Shown piece after piece: positions 50,062 to 58,473 of a stretch of 64,000 bases of DNA. A model generated the notes under the pieces. That model saw nothing but the letters and a program-made list of their open reading frames with translations. It did no database searches and was not told the origin of the DNA. The DNA comes from Caldilinea sp. CFX5 (GTDB taxonomy: Bacteria > Chloroflexota > Anaerolineae > Caldilineales > Caldilineaceae), in contig QWII01000030.1 in assembly GCA_021405325.1 (NCBI GenBank), forward strand, positions 1 to 64,000. The letters run 5' to 3'. The stretch's first letter is position 1, and each line of letters opens with the position of its first letter. Both the position numbers and the translations under genes were made by a program.

Positions 50062-50901
50062 TTACCCAGCGCCTTGCAACAGCGCTTCCAGCAACTGCTT
50101 GGCTTTCCGAATGTCAGCGATCTGCTGAGGGCCGGAGATTTCCCGTTCGATGGTCAGCGCGCCGCTGAAGCCCAACGCTTGCAACTTCGCTAGCAGTGCC
50201 GGAAAGTTGACCCGCCCTTCGCCCAGCGGCTTTTCGACGCCCAACTGCCGTCCATTGGTGGGATATTCGCCATCTTTGGCATGGACGCCGCGCACATATT
50301 GGCCGAAGACATCCAGCGCATCGACCGGGTTGGCCTTGCCATACATGAGCAGGTTGGCCGGGTCGAGGTTGATGCCCAGGTTGTCCGTACCAATGTCGTG
50401 AATGGTGCGCAGCAGGGTGATCGGCGTCTCCTGACCGGTCTCGAACCAGAAGCCGAGGCCCAAGTCAGCACAGTAGACGGCAATCTCCTTGAGCGCAGCA
50501 ATCACCGGTGGATATTGGGGATCAGTCGGGTTTTCGGGGATAAAGCCGACATGGGTGGTGATGCTCGGCACACCGATCTTGCGGGCAAAGTCGGCGCTCC
50601 GTTTTAAGACCGCCAACCGCTCTGCCCGTGTCGCTTCCGGCACCAGACCGATAGTCGTCGGCCCTTCGATAAAATCCCACACATGACGACCAGGTAGGCC
50701 GGCCCAGAGGGTGCTGATCGTCACATTGTGTTGCGCCGCGGCAGTCCGTAACCGCGCGGCGATGGCATCTTCCAGGTGCGCCGCTTTCCAAGAAGAGACC
50801 TGACAGGTGGGGAAGCCCAGGCTGTGTACTTTGGCAATGGCGTGTTCGGGGCCTTCGTCAAGCCCGGCCAGTACGCCGAGTTGAATTGTTTTTGTCGTCA
50901 A
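50062..50901 (-). CDS. TIM-barrel sugar isomerase/epimerase
   Basis: A 279-residue xylose-isomerase-like barrel. Landmarks are PSITTHVGFIPENPTDPQYP, LGLGFWFETGQETPI with the first metal ligand, LGINLDPANLLMYGKANPV with the aspartate, VRGVHAKDGEYP with the third, and ALTIEREISGPQQ. The start is TTG 50901 with GAGG eight bases upstream. It sits three bases from the ceramidase-like gene and three from the exporter, in the middle of the operon. Epimerisation or isomerisation of a keto-sugar or inosose is the likely reaction. Confidence 0.87.
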   Translation of the reverse strand: MTTKTIQLGVLAGLDEGPEHAIAKVHSLGFPTCQVSSWKAAHLEDAIAARLRTAAAQHNVTISTLWAGLPGRHVWDFIEGPTTIGLVPEATRAERLAVLKRSADFARKIGVPSITTHVGFIPENPTDPQYPPVIAALKEIAVYCADLGLGFWFETGQETPITLLRTIHDIGTDNLGINLDPANLLMYGKANPVDALDVFGQYVRGVHAKDGEYPTNGRQLGVEKPLGEGRVNFPALLAKLQALGFSGALTIEREISGPQQIADIRKAKQLLEALLQGAG

Positions 50902-50904
50902 TGC

Positions 50905-52272
50905 TCATTCCTCTTTCCATAGATGTTGAATCAGTTCAACCGCCTTTTCCACCAACTGTGTACCGCCGTCCGGCCCGACGCGTGTCCACGGGCCGGGACC
51001 AACCTCGTAGCCACCTTCCGTCCAGGCTTGGGGCGGGGTCAAGTAGCCGATCCAGTCATTGGCATAGCCCACCACAAAGGTATGGCCGGCCACTGAGCGT
51101 GCTTTGATGGCCAACCCCAGTTCGGCAAATGGCTCCCCCGGCAGGGCGACCAGGACGATATCGCCAATGCGCACCACCTGCACCTCCGCCGGGATGGGAT
51201 CGTCGCCCCGGTCGATCAGGATCAGCGTCTCTTCGGCTATACGCTGGCGCGCGCGCCATAGCTTGCGCTCATCATCACTGGTAGCGGCGGCCAACTTGGC
51301 CCCAGCTTCAGCGTAAGCTTGTTGCGCCGGCTCGCGTGGCGGCAATTCACGCGCCGCCAGCATCACGGTTGCCGATTGCACGGCTAACAAAGGAGCGCTG
51401 ACCGGATAGTCCGGGGCGCTCAAGCGCATGGCAACCTTAATGACTTCGCCGCCGAGCATCAGCCCATAGCGTTCGACATCGGCAAAATCGGTTGTGTTAC
51501 GGATCGGGTTAATATTACCACAAGCGCCCTGAAAAAAGAGACTATTGACGCAGCCCGGTATGCTCTTTTCCACCAGGTGCATGGCCGGCCCCGGAAAATC
51601 CGCCGAAACCAGCGGCTGTACCTGGACAGTAACCGGGTGGCAGGCAAAATTGGTCAACAGAGTGCAGGCGCCGTTGTCGATGCGCTCCAACAAGATGACG
51701 CCGACTTCGGGGTCAAGCGCACCTGGCTTGACCTCTACACCGGCCAGCGTCGCTTCCGGCCCGGCGAGAATCCGCCCTTCTTTGCCGACCAGCCGCCGGT
51801 TGCGCGACAGGCCGACAACTTGACCGGTTCCCGCCTTGACACGACAGGGTTGGCGTTGGTGAAACGCGATGATGGCCGCCGACGCCAGTTGATCCAACAC
51901 TACTTCCAGCCAGGGCGCCGCGGCGGGCGTATCCAATAAGCGGCGGAGATTAACCGTCTCCGGGGTGGAGTGGGCGTGGCTGGTCGCTAGCATGATATGG
52001 GCTGCTGGTACACCAGTGGCGGCGTGAATCCGCTGGCGCACCTCAGCGGTGAAATTACGGCCAGGCCCAAGAAGATCATTGCTGTACCCGATGGCGTCAA
52101 CCGCCAGGAGAATCACTTGGGTTGCACCATCATCCAGCGCCACGGCGCGGGCAAAGAGCGGATCATGAACGCCTTGAAAGAAGGCATGGCGCGGTTCATA
52201 GCCGAGATAGGGAATGGTGAGCGGCGGGGTAATGTCAACACGGCCTGTCCCGGCGTGGAGGAGTTGATCCAT
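50905..52272 (-). CDS. Neutral/alkaline ceramidase-like hydrolase
   Basis: A 455-residue protein whose first 250 residues resemble the neutral ceramidase catalytic domain: GTGRVDITPPLTIPYLGYEP, then LFARAVALDDGATQVILLAV, the metal motif ATSHAHSTPET, NFACHPVTVQ and GACGNINPI. The usual secretion signal and the C-terminal Ig-like domain are absent, so it is a cytoplasmic, shortened relative. In family members the zinc site cleaves the amide of ceramide. Here an amide of a different small molecule is possible. The start at 52272 has AAGGA upstream. It lies between an aminotransferase and an isomerase. Confidence 0.8.
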   Translation of the reverse strand: MDQLLHAGTGRVDITPPLTIPYLGYEPRHAFFQGVHDPLFARAVALDDGATQVILLAVDAIGYSNDLLGPGRNFTAEVRQRIHAATGVPAAHIMLATSHAHSTPETVNLRRLLDTPAAAPWLEVVLDQLASAAIIAFHQRQPCRVKAGTGQVVGLSRNRRLVGKEGRILAGPEATLAGVEVKPGALDPEVGVILLERIDNGACTLLTNFACHPVTVQVQPLVSADFPGPAMHLVEKSIPGCVNSLFFQGACGNINPIRNTTDFADVERYGLMLGGEVIKVAMRLSAPDYPVSAPLLAVQSATVMLAARELPPREPAQQAYAEAGAKLAAATSDDERKLWRARQRIAEETLILIDRGDDPIPAEVQVVRIGDIVLVALPGEPFAELGLAIKARSVAGHTFVVGYANDWIGYLTPPQAWTEGGYEVGPGPWTRVGPDGGTQLVEKAVELIQHLWKEE

Positions 52273-52291
52273 CGTTGTTTTCCTTAATCTG

Positions 52292-53536
52292 TTATGCTTT
52301 GGGCAACGATTCCGCCACTTTGCGGATGGCGCCGGCCATATCTTCAATATCGCGTTTGGTGAAATTTTCGTTGAAACCGAGCGTTACCATGTGGGCCAGC
52401 GCCTCTTCTGTAAGTGGACACATGCCACGCGTATAGTCGATCTGCCGACCGCCGTGGCTGCCATCAAAGGGATAGGTGGAATCGCCAAAGGTCTTTTTGG
52501 CGGCCAGCGCTTCCATACAGAGGAAGATCGGTTCGCCGATATAGCCGGCGCCGGCGCTGACGCCCTCTTTGGTTAACGCTTCGGCAAACTGGGCCGCCGG
52601 CCAGGCATCGATACGCAGCGGATAGGCCCAGTAGCTGTGTTCGGAGCCAGCGGTGATAGGCGGCGGCTGTACACCGTCGATTTCACCAATGAGGGCAGAG
52701 AGGTAGTTGCCCAGTTCCATGCGTGTGGTGACGACATTGCGCACTTTTTTGATCTGCGCCAACCCAACGGCGCCGTGCATTTCGGTGGGGCGATAGTTGG
52801 GGGCCAGAAAGGCGTAGGTGCGTGGTCCCCAACCGGCTTTGCGCGTCCAGCCCTTGTCGCGGAAGAGCATCATGCGCTCAGAGAGGTCGTCGCGACTGGT
52901 GATGGTCACGCCGCCGTCGCCGGTGGTCATGTGCTTGGACTGTTGCAGACTAAAGGCGGCAATATCCCCCCAACTGCCGAGATAGCGGCCATTATATTGG
53001 GTGACATGGGCCTGGCTGCAATCTTCGATCAGGGGCAGGTTGTGGCGGCGGGCAATGTCGAGCATGGCGGCCATATTACAGGCGTTGCCAAAGAGATGCA
53101 CAACCAGAATCGCCGCCGTGCGCGCCGTGATCTTGCGTTCGACATCGGCGGGGTCCATGTTGTAACTGTCGTCAATATCGGCAAAAATGGGGATGCAGCC
53201 TTGGTAGACAATGGGGACAATGGTGCCGCCGTCGGTAATCGGCGCGGTGATGATCTCGTCGCCGGGGTTTGGGTTGATGGCGCCAATGGCAATATGGATC
53301 GCGGCCGTGCCGGAAGTCGAGGCGACGGCATATTTGGCGTTATAGAGCGTGGCGAATTGTTGTTCTAACGCCGTCACCTTGGGGCCGCCCAGGCCAAACA
53401 GGTTTTGCGATTGGATCGCTTCGGTGACAAGGGCAATCTCCTCGTCGCCAAAGGGGGTGCGCTTGGGGAAGGGGGTGGCGCGGTAAGGTTGGCCGCCGTT
53501 GATAGCAAGCTTGGTATGGGAGAGCGTTTGGGTCAT
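52292..53536 (-). CDS. DegT/DnrJ/EryC1/StrS-family aminotransferase
   Basis: A 414-residue PLP enzyme. Features are SGTAAIHIAIGAINPNPGDE, ITAPITDGGTIVP, IEDCSQAHVTQYNGR with the cofactor aspartate, and FSLQQSKHMTTGDGG with the Schiff-base lysine. The layout recalls the scyllo-inosose or keto-sugar aminotransferases. It precedes a ceramidase-like amidohydrolase and an exporter and follows a sugar importer in one operon, so it may install an amine on an imported sugar. It differs clearly from the aminotransferase at 19590. Confidence 0.9.
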   Translation of the reverse strand: MTQTLSHTKLAINGGQPYRATPFPKRTPFGDEEIALVTEAIQSQNLFGLGGPKVTALEQQFATLYNAKYAVASTSGTAAIHIAIGAINPNPGDEIITAPITDGGTIVPIVYQGCIPIFADIDDSYNMDPADVERKITARTAAILVVHLFGNACNMAAMLDIARRHNLPLIEDCSQAHVTQYNGRYLGSWGDIAAFSLQQSKHMTTGDGGVTITSRDDLSERMMLFRDKGWTRKAGWGPRTYAFLAPNYRPTEMHGAVGLAQIKKVRNVVTTRMELGNYLSALIGEIDGVQPPPITAGSEHSYWAYPLRIDAWPAAQFAEALTKEGVSAGAGYIGEPIFLCMEALAAKKTFGDSTYPFDGSHGGRQIDYTRGMCPLTEEALAHMVTLGFNENFTKRDIEDMAGAIRKVAESLPKA

Positions 53537-53686
53537 GCCTGTTTCCTTTTATGTTAAAATTGTAACGACTAACCCCTCCCTAACCCTCCCCTGCGAAGGG
53601 AGGGAACCGTGGTTCGCATGACAGTTCCTCCCCTTAGCAGGGGGACGGGTGCCCACTGGGCGCGGAGGGGGTGGCTTGGTAGTTAC

Positions 53687-54559
53687 CTAAAATTTGAGGC
53701 CGGTGGTTACAATACCCTGGACAAAGTATTTTTGACCAAAGATGTAAATGAGCAGAATCGGCAACACCGTGACAACGGCGCCGGCCATTACCAGATTCCA
53801 CGGCGTAGCGCCCCACTGATGAAAGAGCATGGCCAGACCGATGGTCAGGGTCATCTTGGCCTTGGTGGAGAGGTAGAGAACTGGCCCCAGCAGATCGTTC
53901 CACTGGCCCATAAAGACAAAAATGCCCAAGGTCGCCAGTGCCGGTTTTGAGAGGGGGAGAAAAATACGCCACCAGATGCCAAAACGACTACACCCATCGA
54001 CGCGGGCGGCGTCTTCCAATTCGGGCGGCAGAGTCAAAAAGAACTGACGCAGCAAAAAGGTGCCATAGGCGCCGCCGAGAAAGGCCGGCCCCCAGAGCGC
54101 CAGATGGGTGTCGAGCAGGTTGATCCGGTGCATGGTGATAAAGACCGGAATCATCGTCACCTGGAAGGGCACCATGAGGGTAGCCAGCAGGATGGCGAAG
54201 AGCGTATCCCGTCCCCAAAACTGAAAGCGGGCAAAGACATAGGCCGCCAGCGAACAGGTCAACAACTGCCCCACCGTCGTCAGGAAGGCAATCTTCAGGC
54301 TATTGTAGAAAAAGAGGAGAAAGGGCATGGCATTGAAGAGATCAATGTAATTCTGCCAACGCACCGGCTCCGGCAGCCACTGCGGCGGATAGATGAAGAT
54401 GTACCCTTGCTCCTTTAACGAGGAGGAGATCATCCACAGAAAGGGCAGCCCCATGATCACCGTGAGCAACACGAGGAGCAGATAAGAGAGCGTATGCTGC
54501 ACGGCGCTTTTGACCAGCTTGGGGCCGCGAAGGGTTGCCCGTTGGGTGAGCGTTGCCAT
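53687..54559 (-). CDS. Sugar ABC transporter permease (MalG-like)
   Basis: A 290-residue CUT1 permease with six hydrophobic segments. The EAA loop ELEDAARVDGCSRFGIW is followed by FLPLSKPALATLGIF, and MGQWNDLLGPVLYLST is typical of this half. The C-terminus FGQKYFVQGIVTTGLKF closes the protein. GGAG lies before ATG 54559. It starts 13 bases after the partner permease. The 150-base spacer downstream holds a CCCTCCC/GGGAGGG hairpin (53584-53604) before the aminotransferase gene. Confidence 0.93.
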   Translation of the reverse strand: MATLTQRATLRGPKLVKSAVQHTLSYLLLVLLTVIMGLPFLWMISSSLKEQGYIFIYPPQWLPEPVRWQNYIDLFNAMPFLLFFYNSLKIAFLTTVGQLLTCSLAAYVFARFQFWGRDTLFAILLATLMVPFQVTMIPVFITMHRINLLDTHLALWGPAFLGGAYGTFLLRQFFLTLPPELEDAARVDGCSRFGIWWRIFLPLSKPALATLGIFVFMGQWNDLLGPVLYLSTKAKMTLTIGLAMLFHQWGATPWNLVMAGAVVTVLPILLIYIFGQKYFVQGIVTTGLKF

Positions 54560-54572
54560 TATCTTGCTCCAT

Positions 54573-55520
54573 TTAATGATAAAAGACCCACTGCTTCTGC
54601 AATTTGAACTGGATCATTGTCACCACAAAGACAATGGCAAAGAGAACGTAGGCCAATGCGGCGGCAAAACCCATGTGGAACCATTCAAAGCCCTGCTGGT
54701 AGATATAGTACGAGAGGGTCAACGTGGCGCCGGCCGGCCCGCCCTGGGTGAGCAAATAGGTGATAGTCCAGACCTGGAATGAGCCGATAATCGACAGCAC
54801 CAGGATGAAAAAGGCGGTGGGCGTAATCAGTGGCACGGTCAGGTAGCGAAATTGCGCCCACCAACCGGCGCCGTCAATCCGGGCCGCTTCATATAACTCT
54901 TGGGGAATGCCCTGTAAGCCGGCCAGGTAGATGACCATGTTGTAGCCCAAGCTATGCCAGACGCCGATGATGATCAGCGATGGCATGGCCCACGCCGGAT
55001 CAGCCAGCCAACGCGGGCCGGCGATGCCAAAGAGTTTATCTAGCAGGTAGTTGATCACGCCAAACGATGGGTTATACATCCAACCCCAGACCAGCGCAAT
55101 GGCGACGCCGGAGGTGACCACCGGTAGAAAATAGGTGGTGCGAAAGAAGGTAATGCCCTTGAGCTTTTGGTTGACCAGGAGCGCCATAAAGAGCGGCAAG
55201 ATGAGCGCCAGCGGCACATAGCCGACGGTGTAGTAGACAGTGTTGCGCAAGACCTGCCAAAATTCGGGCAATTGCAACAGGTCGGTATAGTTCCGCAACC
55301 CAATCCAGACCGGCGGCAGCACCAGTTGCCAATTGGTAAAACTAATGAAGAACGAGGCCAGAATCGCCCCGGCGCTGAAAATCAATAAACCCAACAGCGT
55401 AGGGAGCAGGTAAAGATAGGCGTGCAACGTTGCCTTGAAGCGCAGCCAGCGCTTGCGGCGGCTCTGGCTGGCCGCTTGCTGTTCTTGTACACGGATGGTG
55501 GAAATTGCTTCGTTCGCCAT
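54573..55520 (-). CDS. Sugar ABC transporter permease (UgpA/MalF-like)
   Basis: A 315-residue CUT1 permease with six hydrophobic segments. The EAA loop ELYEAARIDGAGWWAQF is followed by TVPLITPTAFFIL, and the motif TQGGPAGATLTLSYYIYQQG marks the UgpA-type half. GGAGG lies at a good spacing before ATG 55520. It couples with the downstream permease and follows the solute-binding gene. Glycerol-3-phosphate or another sugar are possible substrates. Confidence 0.93.
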   Translation of the reverse strand: MANEAISTIRVQEQQAASQSRRKRWLRFKATLHAYLYLLPTLLGLLIFSAGAILASFFISFTNWQLVLPPVWIGLRNYTDLLQLPEFWQVLRNTVYYTVGYVPLALILPLFMALLVNQKLKGITFFRTTYFLPVVTSGVAIALVWGWMYNPSFGVINYLLDKLFGIAGPRWLADPAWAMPSLIIIGVWHSLGYNMVIYLAGLQGIPQELYEAARIDGAGWWAQFRYLTVPLITPTAFFILVLSIIGSFQVWTITYLLTQGGPAGATLTLSYYIYQQGFEWFHMGFAAALAYVLFAIVFVVTMIQFKLQKQWVFYH

Positions 55521-55558
55521 GCTTTACCTCCTCCTGTCGCATTTGGCAATGTAACCGG

Positions 55559-55592
55559 GAACTCGCCTTAAAATCAATTTCAAGGCGAGTTC
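55559..55592. repeat. Hairpin between binding-protein and permease genes
   Basis: GAACTCGCCTT (55559-55569) pairs with AAGGCGAGTTC (55582-55592) around an A/T-rich loop. As in the importer at 32391, the spacer after the binding-protein gene holds a hairpin, a common way to make more binding protein than permease. Confidence 0.8.
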
Positions 55593-55607
55593 GCGAGCAA
55601 TAGCACC

Positions 55608-56936
55608 TTACCCGCCGCTGGCCTCCTTAAATTCGGCGCGAATGCGGTCGAGTGCGGCGTTGACGGCGTTGTTGGCATCGACGCAAGTCTGCTCGATCGG
55701 TTTCTGGCCCAGGAACGCCTTATCCAGCTCATCCTGCAAGGCGCTCTTCCATTCATTAAAGCCCAAGGTGAAGGTGTTGCGGGCAATGGCGGCCGAATCG
55801 ACCAGCGTCTGCATGTTCTTGTCGGGGAAGGTTTGGAGATAATCTTTGACGACCTGGTCGGTTTTCAACACCGGCATGGCGCCCGATTCGGTCAGGAACG
55901 GCCCGCCGGTGGCCGGGTCGAGCAGCCAGTTTATCAGCTTCCAGCCGCCGTCAATGTTCTTCGTGGCTTGCGAGACGACCAGACCGTCGGCGCCGCCATA
56001 GGTCAATTGCTCGGCCGAACCTTTGGGCATCATCGTCAGATCCCAATCAAAGGGCGCTTCTTTGTAGGTGAGCGGCCCCCAGTTCAGGTCATAGACCATG
56101 CCGACCTTGCCGGTCATAAAGGGGCTGCCCATACCTTCAAATTCACCGGCCGGATAGGCGACCTTGTCGGTGTTGATCAAGTCCACAAAATATTTGTAGG
56201 TATTGCAGGCAATCTCGGCATCATAGGTCGCAGTCATGCCTTCGAGGTCGCGGCTAAATTCACCCTCGAAGATCTGCCCGCCATTGCCCATGATCACCTC
56301 ATCCAGCCACCAGGCTTGTTGCAGCGCCTGCGTGCCCCACACCTCGTCGGTGGTCAGCCCTTTGGCCTTCTCCAACATATCGGCCCAGGTCCAGTTGCCG
56401 TCGAGGGGCGGCGGTTCTACGCCGGCCTGTTCAAAGAGGCTCTTGTTGAAATAGACAACGGTCGTCACAATGTTGCGGGGAATGCCATAATATTTGTCGC
56501 GGAAATCGTAGCCGGAGAGCGCGGTTTCGTGGAAGGCGCTCATGTCGATGTTCTGCTTGATCAGGTCGCTAAGGTCGGCCAGTTGATTGCGCAGAATGTA
56601 CTCATAGTAAAAGGTGGGGGCCGTATTCCAGACATCGGCGGGGTTGCCGGCCGCGAGGGTGGCATTGAGTTTCTGCCAATATTGCTGCCACGGCACATAT
56701 TCGTAGGTGAGGGTGACATCGCTGTTGGCGGCCTGGAAGCCATCCAGAATTTTCCCTTCGATCTCCTCCATGTTGGTCATGTAATTCCAGTAGATGAGAC
56801 CAGCCGCCGCGGCTGTGCCACCGGTCTCTGCCGCTTGGGGGCCGGTCACCGGCGCACAGGCGGCCAGGAGCGCGCCGGTGGTAGCCGTAGCCGCCAACTG
56901 CAAAAAGGTACGCCGACTTACTTTGCTCTTTACCAT
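55608..56936 (-). CDS. Sugar ABC transporter solute-binding lipoprotein
   Basis: A 442-residue receptor of a CUT1 importer. The signal VSRRTFLQLAATATTGALLA, followed by ACAP, has a twin-arginine-like motif and a lipobox. The mature part has the family-1 fold (IYWNYMTNMEEIEGKILDGF, NPADVWNTAPTFYYEYI, GIPRNIVTTVVYFNKSLFEQ). ATG 56936 follows AAGGAGG at eight bases, so the seven codons from 56957 are excluded. It is the second gene of the operon behind the promoter at 58116. No ATPase gene is linked. Confidence 0.92.
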   Translation of the reverse strand: MVKSKVSRRTFLQLAATATTGALLAACAPVTGPQAAETGGTAAAAGLIYWNYMTNMEEIEGKILDGFQAANSDVTLTYEYVPWQQYWQKLNATLAAGNPADVWNTAPTFYYEYILRNQLADLSDLIKQNIDMSAFHETALSGYDFRDKYYGIPRNIVTTVVYFNKSLFEQAGVEPPPLDGNWTWADMLEKAKGLTTDEVWGTQALQQAWWLDEVIMGNGGQIFEGEFSRDLEGMTATYDAEIACNTYKYFVDLINTDKVAYPAGEFEGMGSPFMTGKVGMVYDLNWGPLTYKEAPFDWDLTMMPKGSAEQLTYGGADGLVVSQATKNIDGGWKLINWLLDPATGGPFLTESGAMPVLKTDQVVKDYLQTFPDKNMQTLVDSAAIARNTFTLGFNEWKSALQDELDKAFLGQKPIEQTCVDANNAVNAALDRIRAEFKEASGG

Positions 56937-57248
56937 TGCTCTTCCTCCTTGTAACAAAGCATTCTATAGTTTCAGAAGAGTTGCGCGCACCCCACCGATT
57001 GAGGGTACGCAACTTTTCTAACCACGAATCGAGAGTAACTGGAACGAAGATCTGAGAACGAAACCAAAGTTGAGGCGCAACCGGGGGATTTATTGATATA
57101 GGTACAACCGGGTAGCAAAAGCTGCTTGAGTCTACTGAATTTTTTTTGATCTGTCAACTGCACTTTTTGGGGCCGTGGCGCCTTATCGACGCAACGTATG
57201 TTTGCTCATAGCGCGTGACGGATGCGCTATGAGCAAATGCTAGCCTTT
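56937..57248. other. 312-base gap with a 14-bp hairpin
   Basis: TTTGCTCATAGCGC (57201-57214) pairs perfectly with 57224-57237. It lies 11 bases after the isomerase stop and would form in the transcript before the binding-protein gene. A weaker GTTGCG/CGCAAC stem lies near 56984-57012. There is no gene, and no clear promoter for 56936. Confidence 0.7.
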
Positions 57249-58046
57249 TTAGAAGCCAATGCCACGCAGGTAAGCCAGCGTTTCTTTACTGCGCTTGGCT
57301 TCACTGAGCGGATCGACAATCGGTTCGCCCGGCACAGCCGTCACCCAGCGGTTGTAGCCGATCTCTTCCAAGACTTTGCGGCAGCCGGGAAAATCGACGT
57401 TGGCATATTCACCCACATCACACCAGACCGGCTGATAATAGCCATCGTCCCGGCGGGAGGTGTAAGCATAATCCTGCAAATGGACATAGTTGAGTTGGCT
57501 CTGGAAGTCGCGCAGCGATTCGACGGCGTCATAGCCCCACAGTTGGGCGTGCGACACGTCGATGCAGAGCTTGGCCTTGTTGAGCAGGCTCATGTAATAC
57601 TTCCAGTCCTCAATGGTATCGACCAGCAGGTTGGTGTGGATGTGATAGCTCAGTTCCAGACCAAATTGGGCAGCGTATTCGGCCCACTCTTCGGCCCCTT
57701 CCGCCGCCATTTTGATGTCGCCACGGGTGACAGGGCGGTTTTCGGGTTTGTTGCCATTCATGTACATGAGGCAGTCCGCGCCGATTTCGGCGGCAAATTC
57801 AATGCGCCGCTTGTTCTGTTCCACATTGTCATAGGCGCGGTTGTCCGGCGACCCACTGGCCGTGTAGACCACCAGTGGCAACCCGACATTCTCACAGAGC
57901 CGGCGCACCCGTTGCGGCGTCCCCAGCCAGTCGAGCGGCAGCCGGCACTCCCACCCCTCCCAGCCCGCCGCCTTGAGCGCCTCCAGACAAGGTTCGAGGT
58001 CGGGATTTTTCCACCGTAGGGTGCTGATCGCAAGTTTGAAAGCCAT
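57249..58046 (-). CDS. TIM-barrel sugar isomerase/epimerase
   Basis: A 265-residue xylose-isomerase-like barrel, first gene of the operon. Features are KLAISTLRWKNPDLEPCLEA, LPLVVYTASGSPDNRAYDN, LELSYHIHTNLLVDTIEDW in place of the usual glutamate-bearing strand, LCIDVSHAQLWGYDAVESL, LNYVHLQDYAYTSR and WVTAVPGEP. The common metal glutamate reads H or T (SYHIHTN), so the active site differs from its relatives in this window. CAGGAGGA lies before ATG 58046. Confidence 0.82.
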   Translation of the reverse strand: MAFKLAISTLRWKNPDLEPCLEALKAAGWEGWECRLPLDWLGTPQRVRRLCENVGLPLVVYTASGSPDNRAYDNVEQNKRRIEFAAEIGADCLMYMNGNKPENRPVTRGDIKMAAEGAEEWAEYAAQFGLELSYHIHTNLLVDTIEDWKYYMSLLNKAKLCIDVSHAQLWGYDAVESLRDFQSQLNYVHLQDYAYTSRRDDGYYQPVWCDVGEYANVDFPGCRKVLEEIGYNRWVTAVPGEPIVDPLSEAKRSKETLAYLRGIGF

Positions 58047-58115
58047 TGATTCCTCCTGCTTTTGGGTGATTAGGTGATTGGGTCATTGGTCAGAAATGAA
58101 TAGGGATCGTTTGGC

Positions 58116-58144
58116 ATTATAGCGGGAAATGGGGAGATGAACAA
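58116..58144 (-). promoter_or_regulatory. Promoter of the importer-aminotransferase-exporter operon
   Basis: On the minus strand TTGTTC (58144-58139), a 17-base spacer and a perfect TATAAT (58121-58116). Transcription would start near 58109, with a 63-base leader to the isomerase gene. No further promoter was evident down to 46389. Confidence 0.65.
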
Positions 58145-58473
58145 CTCCAGTAATTTTGCTGGTCAATGCTTGGTCGTGCAATCATTTAATTTTCGTAACT
58201 ATCCAGCGAAGCCTTATCTCAAGTTGACAAGAATAGAACGCAAAGTTCAATATGTGTACATCTTATCTTGCCTCATGCACTGTCACAACTCAATAGAAGA
58301 ACAGAAGTGCTACTCAATTGACACCAGGATATAAAACAAATATACTAATAAACGTGAATGGATTTATCAGTATTTTACAAAAGTTTCCTGAACTGGCAAG
58401 CAACCCATAAAATGCTTGGGCAATCTCACCAACAGAATTTTACAACTTACTTTGACTCAAGGACAGCATAGAA
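58145..58473. other. AT-rich gap before the methylase gene
   Basis: No gene or clear repeat is supported. Base composition changes visibly here from GC-rich to AT-rich and stays so to about 62500, marking the edge of a likely acquired segment. The methylase promoter must lie here, but no good -35/-10 pair stood out. Confidence 0.5.
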
